Shown here in pieces: positions 3,751-6,098 of a stretch of 6,098 bases of DNA. The stretch comes from JBBQNY01 sp038330365. Its GTDB lineage: Bacteria; Pseudomonadota; Gammaproteobacteria; Xanthomonadales; Ahniellaceae. Position 1 is the stretch's first letter. Every line of letters starts with the position of its first letter. The position numbers and the translations under genes are program-made. The notes under the pieces were generated by a model. It saw nothing but the letters and a program-made list of their open reading frames with translations, did no database searches and had not been told where the DNA came from. The stretch spans positions 1 through 6,098 of the forward strand of contig JBBQNY010000178.1 in NCBI GenBank assembly GCA_038330365.1. Reading direction: 5' to 3'.

Positions 3751-6098
3751 AGGACTGCAGTCCACGCTCATGGGACGAGGTCTTCGTCGAGGAACTCAAA
3801 GGCATTTCGTCGGCCGAGTACGCCGAATGGCGCGCTGGCACTTCTTCGCTGGACGACGCCAACGGCGATCTGCAGGAACCCTCAGTCCTTGCAGAAGATG
3901 TCGACGAGCTGCGCTCGTCCCTGCTTGGCCTGGCGCTTTCAGGCGGCGGCATCCGTTCGGCCTCGTTCGCGCTCGGCGTCATCCAGACCTTCATGCGTTT
4001 CGGTGTACTGGAGAGGTTCCATTACCTCTCCAGTGTTTCCGGTGGTGGCTATATGGCCGTCGCGTTGGCATGGCTGCGCAAGCGCAGCGGCGAGTTCGCG
4101 CCCGCCCGGGACGACGGCGACCGGGGCTGGCAGCAACAGCTGACCCGAATCGAATCCGGCGCACGCACCACGCCACCGCCCTCCGATGCAGGTCCGCAGC
4201 TCACCGCACGCAAAGAGTCGGTGGACCCGGCCCAGCTGTCACCTGCCAATGACAACCCCGCGAACGTCGAATCCGTCGAGAACTCGAACCGCGTTGCGGC
4301 TGGAACTACGGATCCCGGCGATCCGCGCGTGAAATCAAAGCCTCCGAGCCGCGACCCCGACGGTGCGATCGCCGCAGACGCCGAGCCGCAGTTGTGGCTC
4401 GATTACCTCCGCCAGCACGGCAACTTCCTGCAGCCGCCACGCATGGGTGCGCTGTCGCTCGCGGGTGTTGCGCTGCGCAACGCGGCGCTCAGCTTTGGCA
4501 TCTACTTCAGCGCTCTCGTGCTCGTGCTGACCGTGCTGTTGCAACTGCAGATCGTGTCGTCGTCGGCTTCATTTGAAGTCGGCGCCTTCTGTCGCGCCTA
4601 TCCGTTCTGGCGGTTCGAAGCCGTTCTCTGCTACGACGCGCCGTCCCTGCTGGTGATGGTGGGTTTTGCCCTGATGGTGCTCTTTGTTGGCTACAGCGTG
4701 GCCACCTTTGTCCTGAGTCTTCATCGCCGGGCAGTGTTTCCCGCCGGCGTGGTGGCAACCGCTCTGGCTTTCTGGCTGCTGTTCTGGTCGCTGACACCGA
4801 CCGGTCCGCACACGGCGCAATTCGTCTTCACGGACCTCGCAGGCTTGTTGCGATGTTGCGCGCTGGTCGCGTCTGCGTTTGCTGTAGTTATGGGAATGAA
4901 GTTGTGCGCAATCTCGTTCCGGCCCCGGTATTCCGCATGGCGAACGCGCCGGAAAGCAGTTCCGAGCGCGGCGCCATCCGGCGACAGCAGCCGCGTCTAT
5001 CGCATGCGTGTGAACCTGCAGATACTTACCGGTTCGCTGCTTGCGCTCGCGCTGGTGCTCGCCGGGATCGTGAGTCTGCCCTGGGCGTGGCAAGCACTAC
5101 AGGGCGTCGGCACGATTTCGATCTCGGTGCTGGCGGCGCTGGCGGCGGCCTACCAGGCGTTCTGGTCCCGCACGCGCTCTCTCTCGGGGCCGGTGGCGAG
5201 CCGCGTGCGCGTACTGGTCACGGCCGGGCTGGTGGTGGCGGCCGCCGTGCTCGTGGCCTATGCACTGGCGCGTGCCTGGCTGCCCTCGCCAACCGTCTGG
5301 ATACTGCTCGCGCTGGTGGTCTTTCTGATCGCGTTCTGCACCAACCTCAATCAGTTCGGTCTGGCGCGCATGTACCGCGATCGGCTGATGGAAACGTTTA
5401 TGCCCGACCTGCTCAGCATCCAGCACACGCAGTGGAGTTGCGCGCTGGACGCGGACGGAAACCGTTTCGGACTCCTGCAGAACCTCTGGCCCGCTGCGAA
5501 GGATGTCGAGGCCCGGCGGCAGCTCTATCCGCTGATCAATACCAACGTTGTGCTGGTCGATTCGAACGTCGACACCTGGCGCGGCCGTGGGGGCGACAGC
5601 TTCGTCCTCGCGCCGTACGCCTGCGGCAGCGATGCCACGCAGTGGATCGACACGCGACTTTTCGCCGATCGCGAACTCGCTGCAGCGACCGCGATGGCAG
5701 CTTCCGGTGCTGCGGCCAACCCCAATGCCGGTCCTGCCGGTCAAGGCCTGACGCGCAACCGGCTGGTGTCTTTTCTCATGTTCCTGATGCAGGCGCGACT
5801 CGGACTCTGGGTTCGCAACCCGTTCTATCGGCCGGCCGCGACGCAAGACAGTCGGGTCGGATGGCGCAAGCGATGGGTCACGCGCGTCATGGGACAACGC
5901 CCGAATTTCCTGTTTCCCGGCATCGTCTCCGGGCTGTTCGGACGACAGCTCGACGAACGCAGCTATTTTCTCGAGTTGACCGATGGCGGGCATTTCGACA
6001 ACACCGGCGCTTACGAATTGATCCGCAGGCGCACAAAGCTGATCGTGCTGGCTTCGGCCGGCCAGGACGCCACGGGGGGATTTGCTGATCTCGCGAAT
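3726..6098 (+). CDS. Large membrane-bound patatin-like phospholipase (3' end outside window)
   Basis: Read codon by codon, this frame is open from ATG 3726 to the window edge: 791 residues and no stop. GGGGGAG (3713-3719) lies 6 nt upstream, and the frame closes at TGA 3675-3677 with no other ATG. Patatins are serine acyl hydrolases acting on lipids through a Ser-Asp dyad. The oxyanion loop is SGGGIRSASFALG (G73-G75, R77). The nucleophile elbow is SVSGGG with Ser105. The catalytic Asp is D753 in DGGHFDNTGAYELI. Between them lie a Pro/Asp/Asn-rich linker (~125-218), YLRQHGNFLQP (227-237), about eight hydrophobic segments (near 255-277, 308-330, 340-358, 373-397, 433-453, 463-480, 496-517, 524-541), a YRDRL motif (550-554) and SGAAANPNAG (660-669). 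I recognise these motifs from large bacterial patatin-like proteins usually annotated only by domain. The protein is probably in the inner membrane with a cytoplasmic active site; substrate and role are unknown. Confidence 0.9.
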   Translation, partial: MQKANKRVEDCSPRSWDEVFVEELKGISSAEYAEWRAGTSSLDDANGDLQEPSVLAEDVDELRSSLLGLALSGGGIRSASFALGVIQTFMRFGVLERFHYLSSVSGGGYMAVALAWLRKRSGEFAPARDDGDRGWQQQLTRIESGARTTPPPSDAGPQLTARKESVDPAQLSPANDNPANVESVENSNRVAAGTTDPGDPRVKSKPPSRDPDGAIAADAEPQLWLDYLRQHGNFLQPPRMGALSLAGVALRNAALSFGIYFSALVLVLTVLLQLQIVSSSASFEVGAFCRAYPFWRFEAVLCYDAPSLLVMVGFALMVLFVGYSVATFVLSLHRRAVFPAGVVATALAFWLLFWSLTPTGPHTAQFVFTDLAGLLRCCALVASAFAVVMGMKLCAISFRPRYSAWRTRRKAVPSAAPSGDSSRVYRMRVNLQILTGSLLALALVLAGIVSLPWAWQALQGVGTISISVLAALAAAYQAFWSRTRSLSGPVASRVRVLVTAGLVVAAAVLVAYALARAWLPSPTVWILLALVVFLIAFCTNLNQFGLARMYRDRLMETFMPDLLSIQHTQWSCALDADGNRFGLLQNLWPAAKDVEARRQLYPLINTNVVLVDSNVDTWRGRGGDSFVLAPYACGSDATQWIDTRLFADRELAAATAMAASGAAANPNAGPAGQGLTRNRLVSFLMFLMQARLGLWVRNPFYRPAATQDSRVGWRKRWVTRVMGQRPNFLFPGIVSGLFGRQLDERSYFLELTDGGHFDNTGAYELIRRRTKLIVLASAGQDATGGFADLAN

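Noticed and set aside
4853..6088. A 411-codon + strand frame and long - strand frames (4569-5093, 5097-5993) at the end of the window.
   Set aside because: They overlap the patatin-like gene, whose frame carries clear motifs throughout. The alternatives are Arg/Ala/Gly-rich shadows.

Overview
The window is GC-rich, and its proteins look like those of the order Lysobacterales (Xanthomonadales, Gammaproteobacteria). The tryptophan 2,3-dioxygenase C-terminus and the MetK sequence both resemble the Xanthomonas versions as I remember them. GTAG-headed REP palindromes, as known from Stenotrophomonas and relatives, lie between the genes. The genus cannot be named from this window alone. This is mostly ordinary chromosome, not an obvious genomic island.

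Layout. (1) Positions 1-305 hold the 3' end of a tryptophan 2,3-dioxygenase gene (kynA, + strand) whose reading frame runs into a repeat array. (2) Positions 178-533 hold three tandem copies of a ~92-bp REP doublet (REPIN) between two convergent genes. The first copy is translated as the dioxygenase tail. The last copy supplies the stop codon of the opposing gene. (3) Positions 530-1648 (- strand) encode a secreted M23 (LytM-type) zinc peptidase with a long acidic, low-complexity C-terminal tail. (4) Positions 1649-2046 are a ~400-bp divergent intergenic region with a plausible metK promoter and a hairpin that would bury the metK Shine-Dalgarno. (5) Positions 2047-3252 encode a complete S-adenosylmethionine synthetase (metK). 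(6) Positions 3253-3725 hold two hairpins after metK, a fourth REPIN of a variant (GCAG-headed) subtype, and a possible 52-codon ORF. (7) From 3726 to the window end runs one uninterrupted reading frame of at least 791 codons. It encodes a large membrane-embedded patatin-like phospholipase cut off by the window edge, and it is the largest gene here.

The genes do not form one pathway. The dioxygenase (tryptophan catabolism), MetK (methyl donor synthesis), the M23 peptidase (envelope peptidoglycan) and the patatin-like lipase appear to be separate transcription units divided by repeats and hairpins. I found no CRISPR array, transposase, tRNA, rRNA or defence system. The most interesting points are the REPIN array encroaching on both flanking coding sequences, the metK leader hairpin, and the patatin domain whose catalytic Ser and Asp are ~650 residues apart with about eight membrane segments between them.
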